DNA of 64,000 nucleotides from Loxodes magnus (lineage: Eukaryota; Ciliophora; Karyorelictea; Loxodida; Loxodidae). The DNA lies in NCBI GenBank assembly GCA_946699065.1, contig CAMPDV010000096.1:434001-498000 (forward strand). Reading direction: 5' to 3'. The notes beneath the pieces are model-generated. The model was not told where the DNA came from, made no database searches, and saw only the letters and a program-made list of their open reading frames with translations. The position numbers were made by a program, and so were the translations under genes. Position 1 is the first letter of the stretch. Each line of letters opens with the position of its first letter. Below are positions 24,729-36,400 of the stretch, piece after piece.

Positions 24729-25576
24729 TCACTTTAGTTTCTGTCTACTCATCGGACGAAAAGAAGCCCCGAATTTTGCAAAATGAATAACTGCATCTGT
24801 ATTTTTGTTTCTCTATGCAGAAACTATATTAAATCTTACTTGTTGGAGTATCTCCTAAGCTATTAGATATATTTACATCAGCTCCCATATCTACCAAATA
24901 TTGAGTCATTTGAAAAAATTTTTTATTCTTAGCAGTAAAATGAAGAGGAGTCTCGCCAAATTTGTTTTAGGCGTTAATCTAAAATCCTTTATTTAGCAAG
25001 TATTAGACAAGTTATAAATGTGGGGTTTAAACAGCTAAATGTAATAAATTATTTTCGCTTTCACCAACCTTTATTTTACTTAAATCTGTTCCATGAGCTA
25101 TAGAGTTTTCGATCTAATCAATATTACTATTCTATATTCATTTGACGAAAGATTCTCTGAATTAAAGCTTACTAATCTCCTTATGACTGCTCTATATGTA
25201 TCTACATATTCTGTTAATTAATCTTTATTCCACAAAATTTACATTGTTTAAGATTTTTAGTACAAAAAGTAGAATGCATCACTAGGTTTTACTTAGGAAC
25301 TTCAGCACCGCTATATAGCATACAGTTTAAATTAATATTACCAATTTTCACATATGCAAGTTGGATTTTCTGATCCATTTGTTATAAAAAATGTTTCATT
25401 TTTAGGTTCAGAATTATCAATAAAATTGTTCAGTCTTTTTAAAAGCGCATCATTCTCCCTTTTCAAAGCTTATATCATCATATCCTTTTTTAAATTCTGG
25501 TTTTATAGATCTTGGATAGTTCCTTCTATATGTTTCAACTAAATGATAAATTAGTTACAGTTCGTGGCGAGCACAT
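24729..25576 (-). CDS. TRAF-type zinc finger plus ankyrin repeats
   Basis: 254 residues from five exons. Start MCSPRTLKHIEGTIQ, a short coiled coil (ALKRENDALLKRLNNF), then a zinc module of the TRAF/TRAFD1 type: CENCGAEVP..N...H...C, KNLKQCKFCG and a final His (residues about 80-125). After a linker come ankyrin-like repeats: ENNLLHLAVQ, NKFGETPLHFTAKN and DMGADVNISNSLGDTP. The protein ends RPMSRQKLK-TGA. Introns at 25539-25558 (20 nt), 25311-25341 (31 nt), 25190-25205 (16 nt) and 24824-24839 (16 nt) are all GT..AG. Removing exactly these gives one frame with complete zinc ligands, which supports the model. Zinc-finger/ankyrin combinations usually serve protein binding or ubiquitin signalling; the specific role is unknown. 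Confidence 0.82.
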
Positions 25577-28011
25577 TTAATTTGCTTATTTATTAATACT
25601 TAAAAAATTAACTTGAAATATAGATTTATTTATTCTTCTAGATTATTAAGAAATAGAACTGTATTTCTATTAAATTGTAGACTTTTATATTCTTTACTTT
25701 TATAGATTGAGATCACTATCTACCACTTTATAGTTCTAAATTAAAAGAAGATTTAGAGATCTATTAAAGTTAAAATCTTATAATAAGGCTTTTCTTAATT
25801 GCCTTTGTTGCTATTAGAGGATTAAGCTTTTTAGCTCTATTTTGATTTATATGCTTTACTCTTCTTAAAGTTAAATTATCGTTCAATTGGATATATTATT
25901 TTTTAATATAACCATCATTTAATTTTAGTCTAGTTTCTTTTATATTTTTCTACAGTTTAACATTATTCCAATTTAAACATACATAGGAAGTTAAAATTTT
26001 CTAATATTAAACTTCATTATAATAATAATCTAATCCTCTTAAATACCTTATTTTGGCTTTCGAAAAAGAATTATATTGCCAATTAACTTCATTCAGGATA
26101 TAGTAGTTTGTTTCTATTTAGTATCAAACTAAGCTTTTTATTTGATACTCTTTTCTTTTTCAATCATAGAATATAGAAATAGGAAAGATCAAATATTTTT
26201 CGTCTCTCCAAGCAAAAATATGACTAAAATTAAACTACTTCTCTACAGGAATTACTTCATTTTTAAAAAGTATTTATTAAATTATATGAATCATAGCGAA
26301 GCATACTTTCTACAGCAATCTGTTCTTATATTCTTATATAGTATGCATGTACTTATCTATAGCTATTAAGTAATAGTTCTAATTAATTATTTATTTTCTA
26401 AAAGTTTCATCATTATAATAAATTTAAATAATGCTGTATTTAGAGTCAAGCTTTAGTTTTATCTGGCTGGATATGTATTAAAAATGGTTATTTATGCTAA
26501 ATTGAATACTCTAATTAGTACTATTTGCAGATAAGTTGATAGTTGATATTAAAATTAGAGGCATTTGTAGAGATTAATCTTATATCTATTTATTATTTAT
26601 TAGCTAGTCATTTTCTTTCTCCTCAATATTTTTGCGCTGTGTAATCAACTGTCTTTCTTGATAAAAGTCGATGTAAAGTTAAACTAAAAGTTGTTAAGTA
26701 AAGCAATAAGATAATTGATTATATAAAATAAAAGTTTCTACAAAGAAGTAAAATGATTAGTGACATCCCTTATTATAAGCATTTAATAAAGAAGGAAAGC
26801 AGACCTCTGTAAATACTGTTTTTATAGTATATTATAGAATTTTGACTAATATTCTAATTTCTGTCTAATAATGGTAAAGCTTCTTATTTACCTTCCTTAG
26901 AAAATAAAAAAGCATAATTAAGTCTATAGAATTAATCTTTTTATAGATAATTATTTAACTTTTAAGCTTCAGTTCATAAAATTAGCTATAATTAGATTAT
27001 AGCTTTTTATAAGAAGTTATAGCTTTCTTCAATTTAAATTAAGCAATATTAAATTTATCTTTCATTAACTAAATATTTGCAAGGTAATTAAAGCAAAATT
27101 AGTAATACAGCAATAGGAATTGTATGATCTTTTAAGTTTGGCTAGTATTTCTAAATTCTTCTTATGCTATTATTTAATAGCTGTATAGAATTATTTAAGC
27201 CTTGTAATTAAGCTTTAAGTAGCTATATCTAGAGGAATACTACTTAAATAACCTCTAAGTTTATGAAGCAATTAATATTATAATTATAATGCTCATAATC
27301 TATTTTCTTTGGAAATTTCTTTATTACTACTTTTAATAAAGCATTTGGAATAATTACTTTAAGACTATATAATATAAATTAGGCTATTTAATCCATAATT
27401 AAATGACAAAGTGATTATAGACTACCCTTATAAACTTATATTCTTCATTTAAATTTCCAAAAACCTTTCATTTGCTTCCATTATATTTATGGATATAAAA
27501 GTAAATTCATATTTAATTTCTTCCTTCATAGCTACTAATTTAGATATCCTAAACCTTTAATAAACCAACATTACATAGCTCAAACTCTTAAAAGGAGGGA
27601 ATAGCTTAATCTCTATAATACTTTATTTTTAGACAGTGAAGTGTTGTTTTATAAAGATTAGATTAATAACTTACTTATAAGTTCTGATGATAGAATAAAG
27701 GGAATTAGCTAATTATATGTTATTTAAACTAAGAATGCTAAGTTAAACTTTTTAAGCTTAATATTTTATAGATTAGTTAAAAATATTACAGTTCCTCTTT
27801 TAAAGGGATCCTCATTACTTTGTGAAGATGAAGAATATTTTATAGTATTAAGCATAGAACCATTAGTGTCTTAAGCATATTTGATATTACACTGTTTACG
27901 TTTTAATTACTAGGATAATTATGTACTCTATATGAACTTTAATCATTCCTAGATCTAGCAGGAAGGATAAGTAAGTTAATAGCTTTTAACTTGAAAGTGG
28001 GTTTAATAAGT
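25577..28011. other. Long AT-rich region, possibly with unrecognised exons
   Basis: An open plus-strand frame starting at ATG 26753 continues without a clear end to about 28000. It contains protein-like pieces (CEDEEYFIVLSIEPL near 27821) and could join the next gene through a 20-nt intron near 28000. Its first 250 codons are nearly devoid of acidic residues, so I do not call it as coding. Confidence 0.4.
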
Positions 28012-29115
28012 ATGGATAAGCTTGCATAAGATGCAATAGAAGGAAATGGTAGTTTATACGGTAAGAAAGATAATAATAGTAATATAACTGACAATAGACT
28101 AGTAAGAAGGGAAGTGAAAGTATTTATTCCATCTTTAAATTGATTTTATTCTTTTATTAAGTTAAGTGAAGCAATAAAAATGTGATAGAGGAATGATAAG
28201 AAGAAAGGATAAATGAAAGTACCTTATTTGAAGGAAAACAGAAGTGACAAGTAAAATTATTTAAATTAATATCAGAACACTGAGTAATACTTAACTCTTG
28301 ATTACTACAAACAAAATACCCAAGAAAATGAGATAGGAACTGCGATAAAAATTAGACCTAAGCATTAATATTCTAGTTCATACTCGTAGTGAGACTTTAA
28401 TAACATAGAATACAACCCTTAATAGAGTTTAAAAGGAATACAGCAATAAAATAAGAAATATACTATTTAAATCAAGAATTGTGATTAAAACAGCCAAGAT
28501 CAGTTTACTTACATTAAAACCTAAGCTGCTTATACTGATAGAGCTATAGAAAAGCCTACTTATAAAAGTTATGAAGAAAAGCAGAATAAAAGAAAAGAGC
28601 AAATCTAAGCTGCAATTAATAGAAAGAAACATATTAATAACATGCAAGAAGAAAGTAAGCAAGAACCCTTAAACTCATAGTAGTTTTTGAGTCCTGGATG
28701 AGCTTAATAGGGGAAATCAATAAAGGAAGCTTTATCTTTTGAAGATGTGATAATAAATGACGCTATTTCTAAAAAATCATGGAAAGAAAAAATTTAAGCA
28801 TACAAGCAAAGGCAAAAATTTTAGTCTGAACCAGCTTTGCTAGTTTAAGCAAGTATAAATTAGCAGATGACAGACTTAAAATAAAGACTTCACAAGCAAA
28901 AAAAGAAAAGCGATGAATTGAAGTAGAAAGCTAAGGAATAGATACTAATGACTATAATATAAATGGAATAAAAAGAAGAAGAAATGTCAAGCGATAATTA
29001 AGAATTAAGTAAAAATAACATAAACTAAGTTCCTAACGGTTTTGCCTCTCGTCAGATCAATATTCCAATTTTCAAGAGTAAAGGTTTCTAGACAAAATTT
29101 AAGGATTCATCATGA
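28012..29115 (+). CDS. Lys/Gln-rich protein of unknown function
   Basis: About 367 residues from the ATG at 28012 (MDKLAQDAIEGNGSLYG) to TGA at 29113-29115 (FKSKGFQTKFKDSS). The C-terminal 300 residues are clearly protein-like: YLTLDYYKQNTQENEIG, a central basic part (YEEKQNKRKEQIQAAINRKK), a helix-rich segment (SINQQMTDLKQRLHKQKKK), then an acidic patch. TGA codes Trp in SPGWAQQG. No domain is recognised. The gene may begin further upstream (open frame from 26753, joined by a short intron) or at the ATG at 28213; the 5' end is the weak point. Confidence 0.7.
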
Positions 29116-29829
29116 ATGAAATAATTCAACTTAGTTATGTATTTAATTAATAGTCCTCTTTGAAGTAAATTTGTAATCTGCCTCAAAACACTTTTTAAAT
29201 GAATTTTTATTCGTATTTATCATTAGAGTCTAAGTGATAATTTTTTAAAAGCTTTACACATAATTAATCATAATATAAGATAATAAAATACCTCTAACTA
29301 TGAAAACATTTTTATAAAAACATGCAGATTAATAAGAAACTTATTTTAAAGTCAATTATGATAGTTTTACCTTAGTTCTTTTAAATTTATTAAAACCTGA
29401 ATGTTGGAAAAATCAAATAAATATAGCACAAACAACATATTATGTAATGTTAGTCATAACTTTGTGCTAAATAAGGTTAATTAAAGTTATAAATGGTAGT
29501 TAGATTCTATTCCTATTTAGTTAAAATTGCAACGAATAAGAAAATTTGTTTAGCTTTGAAAATAATAAAGTGTATGTTAAAGGCAAGTAAGTAGCTTAAA
29601 GAGACGTATTTTTAACATTAGAAATGAGATTAAAACATAAATGATAGTGATTGAGTTATTTGGCATAGATGGAAAGTACGACATTAAATTAGAATTTATG
29701 GTTTGAAAATTAAAAGATCTCTAAAATTAAATTCATTTATAAATGAATAAATAAGCAATATAATTAGCATTCTACATCAATTACTTTAATTTTCATCTGT
29801 TATGAAATTAAGAAACCTGTGTAAAATAC
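29116..29829. other. Intergenic gap between converging genes
   Basis: AT-rich, 3' flanks of the Lys/Gln-rich gene and the Myb gene. Nothing recognised. Confidence 0.5.
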
Positions 29830-30999
29830 TTACTGGCTTGGACTTTCTGTGTCATCTGAAATGAAGCTTGTGGATTTACTTCTCCTAGGTTAACTTTTTG
29901 GAGTTTCATAAGTATATTCTTAGAAATTAGTGTAGTTATTGCTGTAGTAGATTGAATCTAGGAAATATTGCTACTAGCTATAATTTTAACTATAAAGAGA
30001 GCTTGGATCTGCACTTTAGATCTATTCATTTGAATTTTAGCTTGTTTTAAACTGTCCTTCTTGATTGTGGATGTTCATTTATTCGAATCCATCTGTTAGT
30101 ATTTTTTGCTGCTTCTACCCTTGAAGTGTTATACCTTTTGTTTGGAATATGTTTTAGCTTTCTACATTCTATAGCTCAATATCTTAACTTTTTGCTTTGT
30201 TTAACAATGGGAATAGAGGGGATTCTGTTTCTGCGTTAACAGGACGAGCTTTGCTAATTTTTTTGATAATGGGCTTAATGATAGATTTTTTTCGTATTTT
30301 CACCAAGTTTTTTTTGCTCTTTTCTACTTTTTATTTAGGCTCTCCGTTTTCATTGTTGGTTTTTGATTCAGTGGCTATATTCAGAGCTAAAAGGCTTTAA
30401 TTTTATGCAGGCTCAGTGTTTTGATCTAAAAGAGCTTTATCCAAGAGATCTTTTAAGCATAAAAAGCATTCCTTTGCCTTTTATTGGTTGTTTCCTGTTG
30501 AACATTTTCTTCCTCTCTTTTTCTTAAGTTCAAATTCCATTATTTAATTTTGCTAAAAGTCTTATTTATTCGTCTCTCCATGCAAGCAATTCTTATCTAG
30601 CTGACTTTACAAGATTTCTTGGAATTTTTGGGTTTTCTTTTTCATTGTAGAGTTCCAATGATTTTTCACGTTATTATCAGTTCTTCCTTCCAAACATTTG
30701 GTGATTTCAGCCCATCTATTCCCAAGCTTTTTATGAAGTAAAAACAAAATTCATTCTTCATTTTCAGTTCAATTTACTTTCTTAATGTTGGGATTAAGAT
30801 GATTGTACCACCGTTCTCTACATTATTTTCCGATTCTCCCAGGAATATTCTAAGCAATACATGTTCATTTCAAAGGACCTTTCTCCTAGACCATTTTAAG
30901 AACAATAGCGTCTTCTTCTTTGGTTCATGGTCCCGTTTTGATCAATTTTTTGTTTTGGATAGCATTCTACGATTAATTATTAATCTCTTAATTCTACAT
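29830..30999 (-). CDS. R2R3-type Myb DNA-binding protein
   Basis: 389 residues. Two Myb repeats: R2 at about 23-72 ([34 protein letters not shown]) and R3 at about 75-120 ([41 protein letters not shown]). Conserved tryptophans 25, 45, 77 and the nearby 83 are TGA, while 64, 96 and 115 are TGG, with the usual 18-19 residue spacing. The domain is therefore intact only if TGA is Trp. A basic stretch ([21 protein letters not shown]) and a Gln/Asn/Ser-rich, probably disordered tail follow. The family binds DNA and regulates transcription in the nucleus. The stop is taken as TAA at 29832-29830, since no in-frame TGA follows for over 200 nt. No introns. Confidence 0.93.
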
Positions 31000-31949
31000 T
31001 TAAATTATGGAAATTATCACCTATTTATTCATCTCTACGCTATTATAAAACACTACCTATTTACTTACTCTCTAATATCCCTATTAACCACTTATTCTCT
31101 TACCCTCTAAATTAAACTAAAAGCTATAGAAATACTGTTAAGACATACAATTCAGTAGAAGAGAAGATATAAAAATGAGTACAAAAGCCAGATTTAATAA
31201 TCAGCAGTTTATTTTTAAATTTGAAAGTAATATAAAGAAATAAAATGGTTTGAGCATTAATAGTATACAGCCAACTAAGAGGATTAGAGTAGTCTATTAA
31301 TTTAATTCTATATCCTTTTTTGTAATTTCTATTAATAAGAAAAAGATGAATTATATAAGTGATATACAGTAATATATTCCTTTCTTTAATCATACTATTT
31401 CAATTCCTATTTCTTCTTAGTATTTTAAATCTTCTATTTATTACTCTGCTAGTTGTTATCAAATCAGGTACTTTAGTATGAAAGTTTTTAAATGGAGAGT
31501 ATTAATACAATGACTAACTTTATTTCTGGATTTCTTTCCATTCTACTATATGTAGCTGCATTTGAATATACCTAGGTAAGATAGAAAATAAATGAAGCAA
31601 ACAAATAAGAGAACAGTAAATACTATATCACTAGAATTAGAATCAAGTAAATAAGCTAAGCTAAATAAAATTTATTATCTATACAATCTATTTAATTCAT
31701 CTCATTCTACCTTAGCTATATTTATTACCTCATATTAACATTCCTAAAGTTTAGCATACATTACAAATACAATCTATCACAGTCTGATCATAGAATGTAA
31801 TAGAGAAGTATTAGTAGATAGCTTTACATTCTAATTTATTTTAGGGTTAATATATATTTTTCTTTTTGCCTTTCAGTGGCACAGATGTTAGATAGCTTAG
31901 AATTAACTCTAACTATTGACTAAACCTTATGAAGAATGACATATTTATA
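31000..31949. other. Divergent intergenic region
   Basis: Between the Myb gene (minus) and the Q-rich gene (plus); should carry both promoters. AT-rich, no gene or named motif seen. Confidence 0.5.
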
Positions 31950-32907
31950 ATGGATAGGCATACTAATTTAAGTAACTTGGGAAAACAAATTTTAAATCCT
32001 TTATAGGTTAATCATTTGGATGGGCATAAGAATAATGTAGATCTCACTCCTCAGTCGGTACGTTATTAAGACCCTAATTATTCCAGTAAAGCTTTTAATG
32101 AATTTTCCAAAACGCAACCTCCTAGTAAATTTTAAAATTTCACATGAAATACAACAGCTTAGAGTCCTATTTCATCACCTAAAAATTCTTTAGAGGCTAA
32201 TTAGGGATACTTTAAGTGAAATTAGTAACTTAGTAATTAAAGTCCTTAGCAAATGAGCTCAACAACTCATAACTAGCAGGAACTTAGCAATTAAAATAAA
32301 ACAGAGACGTAATTTAACTAGAAGCTTTGGTAAAAGGAAGATAAAGATAGTTTTCAGTAAGATATAAGCAGGCTTGTTCCTTTGAAGATTTATTCTTTTA
32401 GATAAAATAACCCAGCAGATACTTTTTAAAGATTAGAAAATCCTTTTTAAGCATAAAACTAGCAGATGTAGTAAAAAATAACGTTTGAAGAGTTCGAAGG
32501 TCTGAATAATTAATAAAGCAGTGGTGGAAAATAGTAATCAAGGTATGATATATTCTACAAAAAAACATCTCCTGGAAAATAAAGTTATCATAGCCCTGTA
32601 ACACATAAAAGAATAAATTCTGAATTTAGCTAACAAGAGCCATCTATAATCAATAAGAAGTTCCAGTCGCTTACTACTAGAAATCTGTAGTAACATACAG
32701 AAAATTAGAAGATTTTTCAACAAAAATCAGCTTTAGACAAATTTTTGGAAACTGAATTTGATCATGACAAGAGCAAACTAAAATGTAAGTTTTAATTCAG
32801 TGTTGAGACAATAGAGTTCAATGTATCAAAATTAAATACAATAGTTTCCAAGTTAAAATTATAATTATAAATCTTTTTATAATAAGCCAGATATAATAGA
32901 CGCATAA
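31950..32907 (+). CDS. Gln/Ser/Asn-rich protein of unknown function
   Basis: About 313 residues, start MDRHTNLSNLGKQILNP (an in-frame ATG at 31929 would add seven residues). The sequence is low in hydrophobic residues and rich in Gln, Asn, Ser, Lys and Pro (SPISSPKNS, SPQQMSSTTHNQQ), with Ser-Pro sites (KKTSPGKQSYHSPVTHKR) typical of phosphorylated disordered proteins. A 16-nt intron (32785-32800) near the end shifts into a short tail (MYQNQIQQFPSQNYNYKSF) that ends YNKPDIIDA-TAA at 32905-32907. No TGA follows in frame for over 200 nt, so TAA is taken as the stop. No family is recognised. Confidence 0.72.
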
Positions 32908-33494
32908 GAAGTATGTTATTTTATACATTTAGTTTCTTTATACAAAATGATGCTAGTTATGTATAAAAACATTTTAGTAAATTATTTATTCATATCCCAA
33001 CTTTAAATTATAAGGATACTAATGCTTTGTTAATAACTACTAATTAGGAAGAAAAAATAATTAAATCTTGGTTTAAAAGAAAAATTTAGATATTTATAGA
33101 GTGTAAAATTCCCATAGTATATATTTCTATCTTTGCTTGATAATAGTTATTATTGCTCATATATCAAAACTTAAATTTAAAGTCAGCCATCAAAAATTTA
33201 GCAGTAGATATAAAAAAAGTAAATTTAAGTTTATCAAAAATTATATAGAAACAAGAAGATGCATTTTTCAGTTAGTGTTTTAGTTATAATAGCAGATAAA
33301 TAAAGGGAAGCATTAAATTAAATATAAAGTTTGCTTAAAAGCTAAATTTTTTTGAGTTTTCATTCATTTAAAACTATTACTAATCTTTATTGTTCTGAGT
33401 TTAATAAAGGGAAATATAAAAATAATGAATTAACCAACATTTAACTATTATTAGCCTTTCTATTCAATTACTATTTATAATTATAATTATTGAA
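32908..33494. other. Intergenic gap with presumed promoter
   Basis: Upstream of the large cysteine-rich membrane-protein gene. AT-rich, no coding-like stretch or named motif. Confidence 0.5.
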
Positions 33495-36400
33495 ATGCTT
33501 CAATTAGCCTGTTTTCATTTGAAAGGATCTAAAGTATTTTATGCATTTATTTTTTTCTATCTGTGGGGCTGTTATCATTGTGCAGAAATTGAATTGTTTA
33601 GGAACTTTTGCTGTGGCTCTTAAAACGCTAGCAAGAATGTTTGCTGTGGAGAAAATTACGTTTATGCTATGACTAAAAAGATTACTTTCTCTGTGTCGTT
33701 AGAAGAATTGGGATTGACAAGCAGTTAATAAGATTCTTAAGAGGATGAAATATAAAACTGAAGTATCTGATTCAAAGGCAAGGAATGTAGTAACGGCACG
33801 CTTCTTGAAAAGGTGGGCAAATAAAATTAAGTTAAAAAATTAGAAATAATTTGCAATTAGAATACATATAAAGTTTAATATACATCACAAATATCTGAAA
33901 TGCTTTCAAGCTAATTTGAATACATTTTCAGATTTTAATGTTGCAATTGAGTGTTTTTATCCCTAAGTCATAGTAAAGAAAGAGAAGGAATATAAAATAG
34001 ATATTAAATTTAAATATGCTCAGTCAGGTTTGATTAAAGTATAGAATGCTAATATTATGAAGAAGATTTGCTTCTTTAAGTAAGTCTCCAAAATACCTTA
34101 AGAATGTTCTAAGGAAGTTAAAATCCTTATAATAACTTTGTTGGACAAATTACTAATCATAGGCTATTTTACTCGCAAACAAACGAATTTACACTATAAG
34201 ATATTGATATTTTAGCGTTCGAATGAAACCCTTGCTTACCTACTTGTCCAAATAAAATATGTTTATCGCCTTTAAAATTCAGTTGTGGAGATCTTTGCCA
34301 TTAGTCCTGTTTGCACTGTAAAGGAAACTAAAAAGAAAACTGCTTATCTTGCTAAAATAAGCCTTTTGATGATAATATCTTAGATAATTAGTGCTAGTGC
34401 ATCAACAATACTAAACTATTAGATGGTAAATGTGTTTAGTAATGTGGTTTAAACTAGCTTGAGATAAATAATGGATGCACTAACTGCAGCAATTTAATCA
34501 AGTATTGTGAAAAATGCTTTATAGATACAGAAATAAAATGTGAGCAATGCAATATTAATTTTCTACCTTCCCAAGATTAAACCTTTTGCATTTTAGTTAC
34601 ACCTCAGATCTCCAAAGAGCTACTCCCTAATAATAAATCCTACTCTATAAATTAAAGTAAATGCAAGGCATTAAATAATTTAAACCTTTTAGAACATCAA
34701 ATAAAGAGCTTCATTATAACCCTATGAATTTAAGAAAAAGACTGCTAATTTGAAGGTATAGTTCTATAAATTTATAGCAAGCTTATGCAGCAAAATAAAT
34801 TATAGCTATACACTAAATATTTCAACAATAACTTATTTCTCTATTTCATAAAATAGAATTACTATGAGTTGGCATTTTAAAAATTCATGGATAGACAATA
34901 ATGCAATAAGTGGTATTTTATAGCCTTTTCCTGAGTTTAAATTAATAAAACTACATCTTTGGTTTAGTTTTGTGTATGAAACTTTAATGAAGAAAAAAGA
35001 AAATGCGAATTTGAGAGATAAATAAGAATTTAGTCACTCGATGTTGATGCAAAGGATTAGATATGCTAAGCTATTAAGAGATCTTAGTTTGATTTTTAGG
35101 GGAATGTAGTTTAACTTAGTTTTCATGCACTTAATAAAAGTATTATTTTGTAAGATTTTGCATTTTAATCCTGATAAAATAGTCCCTGCTATTAATCATG
35201 TCCTTTTCAATATTGTACAACACCAATACAAAGCAAATGTGCTGGATACTGTCATCAAACTTGCTTGAGATGTACAGGACCGGAGAGTAATTAATGCACT
35301 TAATGTGGTGAAAATGCTTTATTTGATCAATCTTCTGGCACGTGTAATAGTATATAAAAAGATTGAAAATTTACAAATAGAAATTGCTAAGTCAACTGCG
35401 TTCCTGGAGAGTAGGACTGAGATAACAATAATATTTGCGAAGATTGTGGCCAAGTCATACAAGGTTGTAAAAACTGCAGTTAATGAGAAGCAATATGCTT
35501 AGAATGCAATGATAATATGATTTTAATCAACAATACTTGCTAATATAACTATTTAACCATTTTACCTAATGATCAAAAGTATTTCGATATAGAACTGTAA
35601 ATAAACTCTTATTCTTTTGAAGAACTGGACTACATTGAACCAGAAATTAATTCTGATGAAGCTTTTTCGTACAGCACTTGATTTAAACTAGATTCATGTA
35701 ATAGTTTGGGTATTTTTTTTCAGATTTATAGTGACTATTTGTTCATAATTTAGGTGTATCAGTATAAGCAAAATCAATTAAAGATTATAGTTGGCATTGG
35801 TGATGAATTCTTATTTCATACCATGGATAATTTCGTAAATTGCGCTGAGTGGTCTTTTTTTGGTTTTACATGAAATTCCTTGTAAAATAGCTTAATCTGA
35901 AGTAACTATTCCTAAATTACTTGTACTCGTGCAATCTTTTAAAAATTAAGTTGTTATTCCCACAATGTCATTAAGTAGCCGTTTTTAAAATTCCAGAGTT
36001 AATAGATATTAATGACAGGATCAAACTAAAAAGATTAATCCTTAAAAGGTTTATTATATTAGAGTAGATTTTATACATTTAACACAGCTTTAACCTAAGA
36101 AAATTTTGATTATATTTCAACTTACCATAAATGCTTAACCACCTGTCCAACAATCAATCAATTTTGCATAGGACCTATAGAGTGAATGTGTTAAGATTGC
36201 CATGCAACTTGCAAAGCATGCGATGGTTTGGGTTCTAACGATTGTATTTCATGTGGTGTGAATGCTAATTTAGATTAAGGAACTTGTTAATGCAGTTAGG
36301 CAAATTTTCTATTTACACATAGAAATTGCTAGAGTAAATGCTATCAATATGAATAAGATTACGATCATGATAGAATATGTTAACCATGTTCATAAGTACT

